Positions 31,894 through 40,335 of a DNA stretch of 64,000 nt are shown one piece after another (position 1 is the first letter of the stretch; every line of letters begins with the position of its first letter). Both the position numbers and the translations under genes were made by a program. Below the pieces are notes generated by a model. That model had not been told where the DNA came from, ran no database searches, and saw only the letters and a list, made by a program, of their open reading frames with translations. The stretch covers positions 631,001 to 695,000 of the forward strand of contig JADKKI010000001.1 in the NCBI GenBank assembly GCA_016720595.1, in the 5' to 3' direction. This DNA is from Myxococcales bacterium. Its GTDB lineage: Bacteria; Myxococcota_A; Polyangia; Haliangiales; Haliangiaceae.

Positions 31894-32804
31894 GCGCGGT
31901 CGCGAACCTGCTCGCCCTCCTGGTGATGCCGATCGTGCTCCCCGGGATCCTGAACCGGGTCAAGGCGCTGTGGGCCGGCCGTCGCGGGCCGCCGATCCTG
32001 CAGCTGTGGTTCGATCTCCGGAGGCTGATGCGGAAGTCCTCCGTGATCAGCTCGGCGTCCACGCCCGTGTTCCGCCTCGCGCCGGTGGTCGTGCTGGTCA
32101 CCGCGATCGCCGCGGCGCTCGTCGTCCCGCTCACGGGCTCGCGGGCCGTGGTCGCGTTCCCGTTCGACTTCGTGTGGTTTGCCTACGTGTGGACCTTGGG
32201 TCGCGTGGCCCTGGTGCTCGGCGCGCTCGACACCGGCAGCTCGTTCGAAGGGATGGGCGCGTCACGCGAGGCGACGTTCGCGACGTTGCTCGAACCCGTG
32301 CTGTTCCTCGTCGCCGGAGCGCTCTGTCTGCACTCCGGCGCGCGGAGCTTCGAGGACGCCCTCGTACCTCACATCGACGGCGGCCCGGCCCTGGTGATGT
32401 GGTTCGCCTCGATCATCGCGCTGTCGATCGTCGTGCAGGTCGAGGCGGGGCGCATCCCGATCGACGATCCCTCGACCCACCTCGAGCTGACGATGGTCCA
32501 CGAGGTCATGATCCTCGATCACAGCGGACGAGACCTCGGGTTCGTCCAGCTCGGGTCGGCGATCAAGCTGTATACCGGCATCTCCGTCGTGGCGATGCTG
32601 CTGGCTCCGTTCCGCAGCGAGCCCGGCCTCGTCGCGATCCTGATCCACCTCGCGCTATGCGTGGCGATCACCGTGGGCCTCGGCCTGATCGAATCGGTGG
32701 TCGCGCGGCTCAAGCTCCGGGTCGTGCCGCAGTACATCGTCGTCGCACTCGCCGCGGGTGGGATCGCGCTGTTGTCGATGATCGGGCGGGGAGGGCACGG
32801 ATGA
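31890..32804 (+). CDS. hyfC: NuoH/HyfC-like membrane subunit (Ehr complex)
   Basis: A 304-residue integral membrane protein of the NuoH/HyfC family, which links the membrane arm to the peripheral module. The family stretch IVVQVEAGRIPIDDPSTHLELTMVHEVMILDHSG is intact, with conserved Glu and Asp residues. About eight transmembrane helices. GTG 31890 overlaps the hyfB stop (GTGA), and its own stop overlaps the next ATG. Confidence 0.93.
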   Translation: MSAVANLLALLVMPIVLPGILNRVKALWAGRRGPPILQLWFDLRRLMRKSSVISSASTPVFRLAPVVVLVTAIAAALVVPLTGSRAVVAFPFDFVWFAYVWTLGRVALVLGALDTGSSFEGMGASREATFATLLEPVLFLVAGALCLHSGARSFEDALVPHIDGGPALVMWFASIIALSIVVQVEAGRIPIDDPSTHLELTMVHEVMILDHSGRDLGFVQLGSAIKLYTGISVVAMLLAPFRSEPGLVAILIHLALCVAITVGLGLIESVVARLKLRVVPQYIVVALAAGGIALLSMIGRGGHG

Positions 32805-33427
32805 ATCCACTGCTGATCGGGTTCGTCGCCGTGCTGCTGCTGCCGCTGTTCGTGGCGTCGTGGCGGCTCAGCTTGTTCGGCCTCGCCGGGCAGGGCCTGC
32901 TGATGGCGTGGATCAGCTACCAGCTCGATCCTTCGTTCTCGACCGCCGACGCCTGGGTTGGCATGTTCGATGTCCTCGTGGTCCGCGGGATCGGGGCGCC
33001 GCTCGCGCTGTACGCCGTGCTGCGGTCGCAGCGTGCGCCGGGACGGGCCGATCTGCTCTCGCCGAACCTGATGTCGTTGACGCTCGCGATCGTGCTCGTC
33101 CTGTTCGCCTTCCGCTTCGCGGATCTGCTGGTGCCGGTCGACGGCGAGGAGCGCTCGTTCGTGGCCGTCGCCACCACGGGCGTCCTGCTCGGCCTGCTCC
33201 TGCTCGCGACCCAGACCGGGCCGTTCAGCCAGATGGTCGGCGTGCTCCGGATCGAGAATGCGATCGCGCTGTTCGAGCTCGGCGCCTCGTCTCACCAGGA
33301 TCTCGGGATGCGGATCGCGCAGACCCTGGTGCTCGTCGCGACGGTGCTCCTGTTCCGGTGGTACCTCCGCACCCTGCCGCGCGCGAGCGCCGCCAAGCCG
33401 AGCGCGGTCGAAGGGATGACCTCGTGA
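32801..33427 (+). CDS. hyfE: HyfE-like membrane subunit (NuoK-related)
   Basis: A 208-residue membrane protein with about six helices, of the hydrogenase-4 component E family, related to NuoK. The block GPFSQMVGVLRIENAIALFELGASS has the conserved Glu in the E-x-A segment that lies in the proton path. It overlaps both neighbours by four bases (ATGA, GTGA), keeping the subunits in equal ratio. Confidence 0.92.
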   Translation: MNPLLIGFVAVLLLPLFVASWRLSLFGLAGQGLLMAWISYQLDPSFSTADAWVGMFDVLVVRGIGAPLALYAVLRSQRAPGRADLLSPNLMSLTLAIVLVLFAFRFADLLVPVDGEERSFVAVATTGVLLGLLLLATQTGPFSQMVGVLRIENAIALFELGASSHQDLGMRIAQTLVLVATVLLFRWYLRTLPRASAAKPSAVEGMTS

Positions 33428-34838
33428 GCTGGCTCGTCCTCGTCGCGCTGCCGCTGCTCGCCGCGATCACCGCGATCACCCGCGGCCCCGGGCGTCATGC
33501 CTCCACGGTCCTCGTGGCGACGGCGATCGCGACCTCGATCGCCGCGATCGTTCACTCGGTACTCGCGAGCACGGGACCGTTCCTCGACGGCTACCTGCAG
33601 GGTGACGAGACCGCGCAGCTGTTCGCGCCCGTGATCAACTTCATCTTTCTCGGCGTCGCCGTCTACGTGCGTGCGCGCGTCGCCGTCGAGCCGGCCTCTC
33701 GCAGGTTCGTCGGCCTCTCGCTGGTGTTCCTCGCCGCCTCGAACCTCGCGTTGATCGGGAATCACCTCCTGCTGATGTGGGTGGCGCTCGAGATGTCGAC
33801 CCTCGCAGCGGCGATGATGATCGTCCGGCCCGATGCCCCGGCGTCGCGGCTCGCCTCCTGGCGCTACCTCCTGTTCTCGTCGGTGGGGCTCGGGCTCGTG
33901 CTCCTCGGCCTGATCTGCCTGATGCGCGGCATGGAGCTGGGCGGTCATCCCGCCACGCTGATGCTCGATGCGATGCCCGCCGCGGTCGCCGGGCCGACCA
34001 ACGCGTGGCGGGAGCTCGGGGTGGGGCTCTTGATCCTCGGGATCGGGACCAAGCTCGGCCTCGCGCCGATGTACAGCTGGCTCCCCGAGACCTATGACGA
34101 GGCACCCGCACCGGTCGCGGCGCTCCTCGGCGCCGTGCAGTTCAACTGCGCGCTCGTCCTGCTGCTCCGGGTGCTGCAGGTCTCCCGCGCCGGCCGCTGA
34201 TCACCGGAGAGCTCTTGACGATCGGGCTCGCCTCGGTGGCCGTCTCGACGGCCAGCATCGTGGCCACGCGCAACTTCAAGCGGCTGCTCGGCTACGCCTC
34301 GATCAACCACGCCGGCGTGATCGCGATCGGCCTCGGGCTCGGGAGCTCGGCCGGCTACGGCGTGCTGCTCTACGTGCTCAGCAACGCGTTCATCAAGGCG
34401 ATCCTGTTCCTCACCGCCGGGAAGATCGAGGCCTACTACGGCACCAAGGACACCAAGCAGATCGCGGGCCTGATCAAGGACCTCCCGTACAGCGGTCTGT
34501 TCCTGATGGTCGGCACGTTCGCGCTGCTCGGCTTTCCGCCGTTCGGCAGCTTCCTCGGCGAGCTGTTGATCTTGTCGGCGCTCGTGACCAGCGGGCAGAT
34601 GTTCGTGTTCGCCGCGTTCTGCATGCTGATCACGATGTCGTTCGTCGCCACGGGGCGGACGATCTTCCCGATGATCTGGGGCGAGCCGAAGCAGGATCGG
34701 ACCTGGCCCGCCCAGAGCGCCCTCGGAGCGCTGCACAAGCTGATCTTCCTCGGTGCGCTGCTCGTGCTCGGGATCTACATCCCGCCGCAGATCAACTCGC
34801 TGATGACGCGCGTCGCGCACTCGTTGGGGGGCACGTGA
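33424..34838 (+). CDS. hyfF: HyfF/NuoN-like antiporter subunit (Ehr), frame-disrupted
   Basis: Second antiporter-like subunit, about 470 residues when repaired. The first frame reads WVALEMSTLAAAMMIV and GTKLGLAPMYSWLPETYDEAPAPVAALLGAVQ, then stops at 34200. The preceding frame continues without loss of family features (RNFKRLLGYASINHAGVIAIG; LSNAFIKAILFLTAGKIE; FPPFGSFLGELLI). The break falls within 34190-34199 (a GCCGGCCGC stretch) and needs one base missing there. Key lysines survive. The final stop overlaps the next GTG. Confidence 0.85.
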
Positions 34839-36298
34839 GCTCCGTCCTCGTGCATCGTCAACGCGCCGCGGAGCTCGAACAGCTCGAGCCTGCCGCCTGG
34901 CGCCTCCAGCTTCTCGAGCGCGCGCGGGCGGGGATGCGCCCGCTGACGATCTATGGCCGGCGCGATGGGGAGCACGTGCTGGTGACCTCCGTCCTCGAGG
35001 ACGGCGCTGGGCTGCAGATCTCGCGCACCCGCGTGGACCCGGCGCGCGGCTACCACGAGCTGACCTCCGAGCTCCCCGCGCTGCACTGCTTCGAGCGCGA
35101 GCTGCACGAGCAACACCACGTCCGGATCGCGGGCCATCCATGGCAGAAGCCGATCCGGTTCGAGGGGCAGCCGCAGGCGGCGATGAACGCGTACCCGTTC
35201 TATCGGGTCGAAGGAAAAGAGGTCCACGAGGTCGCGGTCGGGCCGATCCACGCGGGCGTGATCGAGCCGGGCGCGTTCCGGTTCATGTGTTACGGCGAGC
35301 ACGTGCTCCACCTCGAGATCCAGCTCGGCTACCAGCACCGCGGCGTCGAGGCGCGGCTCCTCCAGGGCGACCCGCGGCGCTGGCGCCCCTGGTCGAGACG
35401 ATCGCGGGCGACTCGAGCGTCGCCCACGCCTGGGCGTACTGCGCCGCGCTCGAGGCGCTCGCCGGAGGTCTCGGTCGCTCCCGAGATCGAGCTCGCGCGC
35501 GGCATTGCGCTCGAGCTCGAGAGGATCGCGATGCACCTCGCCGGGCTCGCGGGGCTCGCCGCCGACCTCGGCTTCCTCGCAGGCGCGTCGACCTATGGGC
35601 GGCTGAGGACCACCGCGATCAACACCAGCATGCGCCTGTGCGGCAGCCGGTTCGGGCGAGGCGCGGTGCGCCCCGGCGGAAGTGGGTTGCGGCTGGATGA
35701 CGAGCTTCGCACCGTGCTGCGGGAGGGGCTCGCCTTGCTTCTCACCGACGGCGCGATCATCGACGAGTGCTTCCTCGCGGCGCGGTCCGTGCGCCATCGT
35801 CTCGCCGGTGTGGGGGTGGTGACCGAGGAGATGGCGCGCCAGCTCGGCCTGGTGGGGATGATCGCGCGATCGAGCGGCATCCCGATCGATGTGCGGCGTC
35901 CAGCCCGTGGGATCTACGCCACGTATCCGATCGACGTCCGGCTCGAGCCCACCGGCGACTGCTGGGCGCGCGCCGGGATCCGGATCGAGGAGATCCGGGC
36001 CTCGCTGCGCTGGCTCGAGACCGTGGCCGAGGAGGTCCCCGCGCTGGCACCATCGCGCACGGTGGTTCCAGCACTCTCGCCCGAGACCCTCGCGATCGCG
36101 GTGGTGGAGGGCTGGCGGGGAGAGGTCGTCCACTGCCTCGAGACCAACGCCGACGGCGGCCTGATTCACTACAAGGTCCAGGACCCGTCGCTGCGGAACT
36201 GGATGGGGCTCGCGCTCGCCGTTCGCGGAAACGACATCTCGGACTTCCCGATCTGCAACAAGAGCTTCGACCTCTCCTACTGCGGGAACGACCTATGA
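34835..36298 (+). CDS. HyfG-like large subunit without nickel ligands (Ehr), two compensating frame breaks
   Basis: About 488 residues, fusing a NuoC-like N-terminal domain (residues ~1-120, ELHEQHHVRIAGHPWQKPIRF) with a NuoD/large-hydrogenase-subunit domain. Between about 35375 and 35468 the frame shifts by one and back: the alternative frame gives LAPLVETIAGDSSVAHAWAYCAALEAL, the expected helix. The N-terminal motif ERVCGICS of real [NiFe] enzymes reads ETIAGDSS and the C-terminal DPCxxC reads DLSYCG, so all four nickel cysteines are gone. The end NKSFDLSYCGNDL is typical of Ehr complexes. It should move electrons and ions but not make hydrogen. Confidence 0.87.
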   Translation: MSSVLVHRQRAAELEQLEPAAWRLQLLERARAGMRPLTIYGRRDGEHVLVTSVLEDGAGLQISRTRVDPARGYHELTSELPALHCFERELHEQHHVRIAGHPWQKPIRFEGQPQAAMNAYPFYRVEGKEVHEVAVGPIHAGVIEPGAFRFMCYGEHVLHLEIQLGYQHRGVEARLLQGDPRRWRPWSRRSRATRASPTPGRTAPRSRRSPEVSVAPEIELARGIALELERIAMHLAGLAGLAADLGFLAGASTYGRLRTTAINTSMRLCGSRFGRGAVRPGGSGLRLDDELRTVLREGLALLLTDGAIIDECFLAARSVRHRLAGVGVVTEEMARQLGLVGMIARSSGIPIDVRRPARGIYATYPIDVRLEPTGDCWARAGIRIEEIRASLRWLETVAEEVPALAPSRTVVPALSPETLAIAVVEGWRGEVVHCLETNADGGLIHYKVQDPSLRNWMGLALAVRGNDISDFPICNKSFDLSYCGNDL

Positions 36299-37047
36299 GC
36301 ATCTTCAAGGCGCTGCGCGTCCGGGTCTCGCAGGGCAAGCAGTTCATCACCGACGTGCGCACCGCCACGCCGGTGGGGTTCCGTGGACGGCCCACGATCG
36401 GCGCTGTGGCCTGCCCGCCGGACTGTGCCGCGTGTGTCGCCTCGTGCCCGACGGCGGCGATCAGCGTCGCGCCGCTCGCGATCGATCTCGGACGCTGCAT
36501 CTTCTGCGGAGACTGCGTGGCCGCCTGCCCGGAGGGCGTGCTGTCGCTCTCGAAGGATCCACGGAGCGCCGCCTCATCCCGTGATGCCTTGATCCTGCGG
36601 GCTGGTGCGGAGGCCGAGCTGCGCGTCCGAGCCTCGGAGACGTTCGCGCGCGTGTTCCGCGGCTCGCTGAAGCTGCGCCAGGTCTCGACGGGCGGCTGCA
36701 ACGCGTGCGAGCTCGAGCTCAACGCGACCTCGAACGTGAACTTCGATCTCCAGCGGTACGGGATCGAGTGGGTGGCCTCACCGCGTCACGCCGATGCGCT
36801 CGTGGTGTCGGGCGCGCTGACGCAGGCGATGCGCGAGGCGATCCGCCTGGCCTGGGAGGCGATGCCGGAGCCGCGGTTCGTCGTCGCCGTGGGTGCCTGC
36901 GCGATCTCCGGAGGGCTGTACGACGGTGCCCGTGGCGTGGAGCGGAGCTTCCTCGACGAGGTGATCCCGGCGCTCTACGTCCCGGGCTGCCCTCCGCATC
37001 CCCTGACGTTCGTGAACGCGATCCTCGATCTGCTCGCGGTGCCGTAG
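36295..37047 (+). CDS. Fused ferredoxin (HyfH) and small subunit (HyfI/NuoB-like) of the Ehr complex
   Basis: A 250-residue fusion. Residues ~35-80 form a two-[4Fe-4S] ferredoxin (CPPDCAACVASCP and CIFCGDCVAACP, the first a slightly irregular motif). Residues ~130-250 are the NuoB/HyfI-type subunit that holds the proximal cluster: GGCNACELEL, VGACAISGG and PGCPPHP supply the four cysteines. In most hydrogenase-4 operons these are separate genes. The ATG overlaps the preceding stop (ATGA). The gene ends in CCGTAG, which is also the first part of the repeat that follows. Confidence 0.92.
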   Translation: MSIFKALRVRVSQGKQFITDVRTATPVGFRGRPTIGAVACPPDCAACVASCPTAAISVAPLAIDLGRCIFCGDCVAACPEGVLSLSKDPRSAASSRDALILRAGAEAELRVRASETFARVFRGSLKLRQVSTGGCNACELELNATSNVNFDLQRYGIEWVASPRHADALVVSGALTQAMREAIRLAWEAMPEPRFVVAVGACAISGGLYDGARGVERSFLDEVIPALYVPGCPPHPLTFVNAILDLLAVP

Positions 37048-37145
37048 GCGATCAGGCGGTCGAGGAACAGCCCACGAGCGACGGCGACGCCGTAGGCGCG
37101 ATCAGGCGGTCGAGGAACAGCCCACGAGCGACGGCGGCCACAGAT
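37041..37145. repeat. Two ~49-bp tandem copies derived from the 3' end of an MFS transporter gene
   Basis: Units at 37041 and 37089 share GCCGTAGG(CG)CGATCAGG then CGGTCGAGGAACAGCCC and ACGAGCGACGGC, with a 2-base length difference. The first part equals the 3' flank and stop of the MFS gene near 40322-40340. The second equals its coding strand at 40424-40468 with about 85% identity. The first copy includes the stop codon of the ferredoxin-fusion gene. Confidence 0.7.
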
Positions 37146-37790
37146 CGCTGTTCGACGGTCCCGGCTCAAAGACCTCCGCCCGAATGCCGATGGTCTATCC
37201 TGCGCGATGTCCCGCAATGATCGAGCATTCAGGAGATCGTCGAACAGGGCCTGGAGGTGACATGGTCTAGGTCGTGGTCGTGGAGGCGTCCGTCGTCGTG
37301 GAGGTTGCACGACCTCCCCACCGGTGCCACGCGCGATCGACCTGACGTAGCGCGCGCGGCGCCGGGGGAAGCTCCGGACGATGGGGCCTCGCGCGCGGTG
37401 CTCCGAATGCAGGCGCGCGGTGCACTGTCGACACCCGGCGCGTACGGATGGAGCGTTGCCCGAGCGCACCCGTGTGCCCGCGCGAAATCGATCTGACGTA
37501 GAGCGCGGCGCTGGCATTGGCACCGAACGAGGCCGGGCTCGCGCGCGATGGCGGCACGCAGGTACACGATGCGATTCGACGTCGATCGCCGCGGGTTGTC
37601 CGGAGGCCGGACAGTCGGATCTCGAGCGGTGTCGATTTTGGAAGATTCCACTTGACCGGTCGGCGGAGCGCACGCGACGCGGGCCTGCGAGAACGGCGAT
37701 TTCTTCGTCGAGAATTCACTGGAACGCGCTGTGCGCGAGGTTAGCCGGCGCGATCGCTCGCGTGATCACCCGCGCGTGGAGGAGGCTCTC
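37146..37790. other. 645-base stretch without a supportable gene
   Basis: Arg-rich open frames on both strands look like random high-GC sequence. A TATCCT hexamer at 37196 precedes an ATG at 37207, but the frame stops after 17 codons. A 27-base imperfect direct repeat (GATCGACCTGACGTAG near 37338, GATCTGACGTAGAG near 37489) and two AT-richer patches near 37630 and 37710 are the only structure. Probably decayed genes left by the HNH element next to it. Confidence 0.5.
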
Positions 37791-38873
37791 GTGTTCGACA
37801 GTGCCGCAACGGAAGCGTTTCAATCGCAGCTCTCAGACGCCTACGCGGCCACGTGCCGCGAACGGGACTGGATCGCACTGCACGAGGAGATCACATCCGT
37901 CGGCAAGCAGATCGTTTGCCTCGAGGCGCGCGAGGTGGATCTGCTGCTCGAGGCCGAGGAGACCAAGCTCTACCGGCGGATGGGGTTCCCCACGATCTAT
38001 GCGTACATCGAGGCGGTGCTGCATCGCACGCACCACGTGGCCACCGAGCGCATGCGCGTGGCGCACGAGCTGCTCGAGCTGCCGCAGATCGCGGCGCAGT
38101 TCCGCGCGGGCGACCTGCCGTGGACGAGCGTGCGAGAGCTGACGCGCGTGGCGACGAGGAGCACCGAGAGCGCGTGGCTCGATGCGGCGGAGGGCCAGAC
38201 CTCGACCGGTGTTCAGCAGCTGGTGCGCGGCAAGGCCAAGGGCGATCTCCCGGGTGACCCGGTAGACCCGAACAAGATCAGGCACCGGATCGTGCTGGAG
38301 AACCTGTCCGAGGAGACGATGATGCTGTTCAAGCAGGCGTGCACTGCCGCGTCGGATGCGAAGGGCGCGACCTGTACGGATGACGAGCTGGTGCGTGCGC
38401 TGGCCGCCGCGATGCTCGAGCCGGCATCACAGAGCTCGCCGAGCAAGCCGCGGCACCAGATCGCGACGACGACGTGCCGAGTGTGCAAGCAAGCGCATCG
38501 GGTCGGGGCCGGGATGGAGATCGCCGTCTCCGCGCAGGAGCTCGAGCGGGTGCGGTGCGATTCGGAGGACATCGGCGATCTCGAGCGGGAGGAGCCTGGG
38601 CGCAAGCTGCAGAAGTCGATCCCCGAGGCGACCCGCCGCAAGGTGCTCGTTCGCGACAAGCACGCGTGCTCGGTGCCAGGGTGTCGATCGACCAGGTTCT
38701 TGGAAGTCCATCACATCAAGCCGCGGTCCGAGGGTGGACGTCACGAGCTGTGGCAATTGACATCGTTGTGCGACGGCCACCACATTTTGCTTCACGAAGG
38801 CGTGATCGCGATCCGCGGCACGGCGCCAGACCATCTGGTGTTCGAGCTCCCGCTCGATTCCGTCGGGGACTGA
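37791..38873 (+). CDS. HNH endonuclease of the 13E12-like repeat family
   Basis: A 360-residue protein with a helical N-terminal domain (VCLEAREVDLLLEAEETKLY; HHVATERMRVAHELLELPQ) and a C-terminal HNH nuclease of the McrA type: CSVPGCRSTRFLEVHHIKPR, then LWQLTSLCDGHHILLHEG, with the two Cys pairs and the catalytic histidine in VHHI. GGAGGAGG lies five bases before GTG 37791, the best Shine-Dalgarno on this strand. Such genes are multi-copy, mobile and often flanked by scars, as here. Target DNA unknown. Confidence 0.9.
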   Translation: MFDSAATEAFQSQLSDAYAATCRERDWIALHEEITSVGKQIVCLEAREVDLLLEAEETKLYRRMGFPTIYAYIEAVLHRTHHVATERMRVAHELLELPQIAAQFRAGDLPWTSVRELTRVATRSTESAWLDAAEGQTSTGVQQLVRGKAKGDLPGDPVDPNKIRHRIVLENLSEETMMLFKQACTAASDAKGATCTDDELVRALAAAMLEPASQSSPSKPRHQIATTTCRVCKQAHRVGAGMEIAVSAQELERVRCDSEDIGDLEREEPGRKLQKSIPEATRRKVLVRDKHACSVPGCRSTRFLEVHHIKPRSEGGRHELWQLTSLCDGHHILLHEGVIAIRGTAPDHLVFELPLDSVGD

Positions 38874-38880
38874 ACGAGGA

Positions 38881-38900
38881 TCAGTCCCGGCGGGGACTGA
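38881..38900. terminator. Hairpin after the HNH gene
   Basis: Perfect 8-bp inverted repeat TCAGTCCC / GGGACTGA with a four-base loop, eight bases after the stop codon. No T-run follows, so termination activity is uncertain. A partial third copy of the arm (GATCAGTCTCGG) follows within 20 bases. Confidence 0.4.
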
Positions 38901-39002
38901 GCAGCGATCAGTCTCGGCGCGGACGGGGAGCGTGGTCTTTGACAGTCGAAGAGTTGAACGAAGCTCGCGTGGACCACGCTGGACCCGGGGACCGGAGTGC
39001 TG

Positions 39003-39047
39003 GCAGAGCTCGCAGACCTCGCAGACCTCGCAGACCTCGCAGACCTC
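39003..39047. repeat. Five tandem copies of a 9-bp unit GCAGACCTC
   Basis: Four perfect copies at 39012-39047 preceded by a one-mismatch copy (GCAGAGCTC, 39003-39011). A multiple of three, so length change would not break a frame (it would read Leu-Ala-Asp). A slippage-prone minisatellite. Confidence 0.85.
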
Positions 39048-39228
39048 GGGCGATCATCTCGCGCGCGAAGTGTGCGCGGTCCGAGGAGCCTCCCGACCAC
39101 GACCACGTCAACAACATCGTCAACGCTGCCGCCTTCCTGCAGAGCGATCGTGCAGAAGTTCGGCACGTCTCCTGGTTCGGACACGAGCACGGCGCGTACC
39201 CGGGCGTGGGCAGGCGACGATCGGCGGG

Positions 39229-39300
39229 TTCGGGGATGTCGACATCGACGTGCCGTTCAGGACCGCGAAGCAGCAGCTCGTCGACGAGTTCGACCGCCGG
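39229..39300 (+). pseudogene. Possible fragment of a sigma-54 activator gene
   Basis: The frame reads FGDVDIDVPFRTAKQQLVDE and then FDRR, which resembles the linker helix that precedes the AAA+ or Fis region in myxobacterial FHA-sigma-54 regulators (PF-x-x-AK-x-x-x-x-x-x-F-E/D-R). Nothing before or after continues the family, so it is at most a remnant. Confidence 0.3.
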
Positions 39301-39492
39301 CCGCCGCGGCGCTGCGTTCGCGAAACCACCCCCTTTCCGGGTCGCTGAGACCTCCCGCATCGCTCGGGCACGAGCTCGCCGGTGAGGGGTTGGTAGCTCG
39401 GCTGCGCTGATCCATGGAGTCAAAGAGCTGTCCCTGGCGGCGCACGGCTGCTGACCCTTCGCGCAGGCGAGGCGACGGCGTATGACCACGGG

Positions 39493-40290
39493 ATGCAGCT
39501 CCGATCTCTCGGCCGGGACGATCTTCCGGAGGCGGTCGCGCTGCTCGACGTCGCCGGGCTCGCCGGCGCGAAGGTCAACCTCGCGCGCTACCTTCGTTGT
39601 CAACCGCGGTGTGGCTGGGCCGCGATCGTCGACGGGTGCCTGGTCGGCCTCGTCACGGTGCTGCGCCAGGGCACGGCCGCGTTCGTCGGCGCGATGGCCG
39701 TGCACCCGGACCACCGCGGCGCACGGATCGGGCGGCGCCTCCTGGAGCACGGTCAGGATGAGGCCCGACGCGACGGCGTCACGACGTTCCTGCTCGAGGC
39801 GACGCCGCTCGGCGAGCACCTCTATCGCAAGCTCGGTTACGTCTCGGAACACGACACGCTGATCGTGATGAATGTGCGAGCTGGGCTCCCGCCTCCCGCG
39901 CAGATCACCGCAGATCTCGTGGCGATCGCGCGCCTCGATCGCGCGGCGACTGGCGTCGTCCGTGATGACATGTTGATCGGCCTGGTCGCCGAGCACGGTC
40001 CGGGCGTGGCGATCCACCGCGCCGGCGAGCTGATCGCATTCGGGATGATCGTCGGTGATCGTCTGGGGCCGGTGCTCGCGAAGGATCCAGACGCAGGGCG
40101 GGAGATCGTCGACTTGCTCGCGCCGGCGTGCAGCGTCAGCGCGGTCCCCGAGCCGAACCGCGCGGCGGTGGACGCTCTCGCGCGCCATGGCTTCGTCGAG
40201 GCGCGGCGGCTGCGGCGGATGCGACTCGGTCCTGCGGTCCCGATCCGCGTGGATCGGATCTGGGCGCTCGCGAGTCCTGGCGCTGGCTAA
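39493..40290 (+). CDS. GNAT-family N-acetyltransferase with a second C-terminal domain
   Basis: A 265-residue protein. The GNAT core occupies residues 1-135; acetyl-CoA-binding motif A is VHPDHRGARIGRRLLEH, and the following strand is FLLEATPLGEHLYRKLGYV. The second half (VVRDDMLIGLVAEHGPGVAIHR...; PEPNRAAVDALARHGFVEARRLRRMRLG) resembles the C-terminal GNAT-like domain of the YitH group. Substrate unknown. The ATG has a TATGAC hexamer upstream. The gene converges on the MFS transporter (45-base gap). Confidence 0.9.
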   Translation: MQLRSLGRDDLPEAVALLDVAGLAGAKVNLARYLRCQPRCGWAAIVDGCLVGLVTVLRQGTAAFVGAMAVHPDHRGARIGRRLLEHGQDEARRDGVTTFLLEATPLGEHLYRKLGYVSEHDTLIVMNVRAGLPPPAQITADLVAIARLDRAATGVVRDDMLIGLVAEHGPGVAIHRAGELIAFGMIVGDRLGPVLAKDPDAGREIVDLLAPACSVSAVPEPNRAAVDALARHGFVEARRLRRMRLGPAVPIRVDRIWALASPGAG

Positions 40291-40335
40291 GGCCGGCGCG
40301 CGCTCGATCCCCACGCACCACGCCGTAGGGCGCGA

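Larger units (their letters stand above)
38874..39492. other. 619-base stretch with a hairpin, minisatellite and gene fragment but no intact gene
   Basis: Contains the hairpin at 38881, the 9-bp repeat at 39003 and a 24-codon fragment at 39229-39300. Long frames here are Arg/Ala-rich and lack start signals or family features. It reads as decayed accessory DNA between the HNH gene and the GNAT gene. Confidence 0.5.

Noticed and set aside
34835..36298. Calling the complex a working [NiFe] hydrogenase
   Set aside because: No cysteine pair remains at either nickel site even after correcting the frame.
37207..37260. 17-codon frame with a TATCCT box upstream
   Set aside because: Too short, no family, and it lies in decayed DNA; box may be chance.
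39003..39047. Short array that might be CRISPR-like
   Set aside because: The 9-bp repeats are contiguous without spacers; a minisatellite, not CRISPR.
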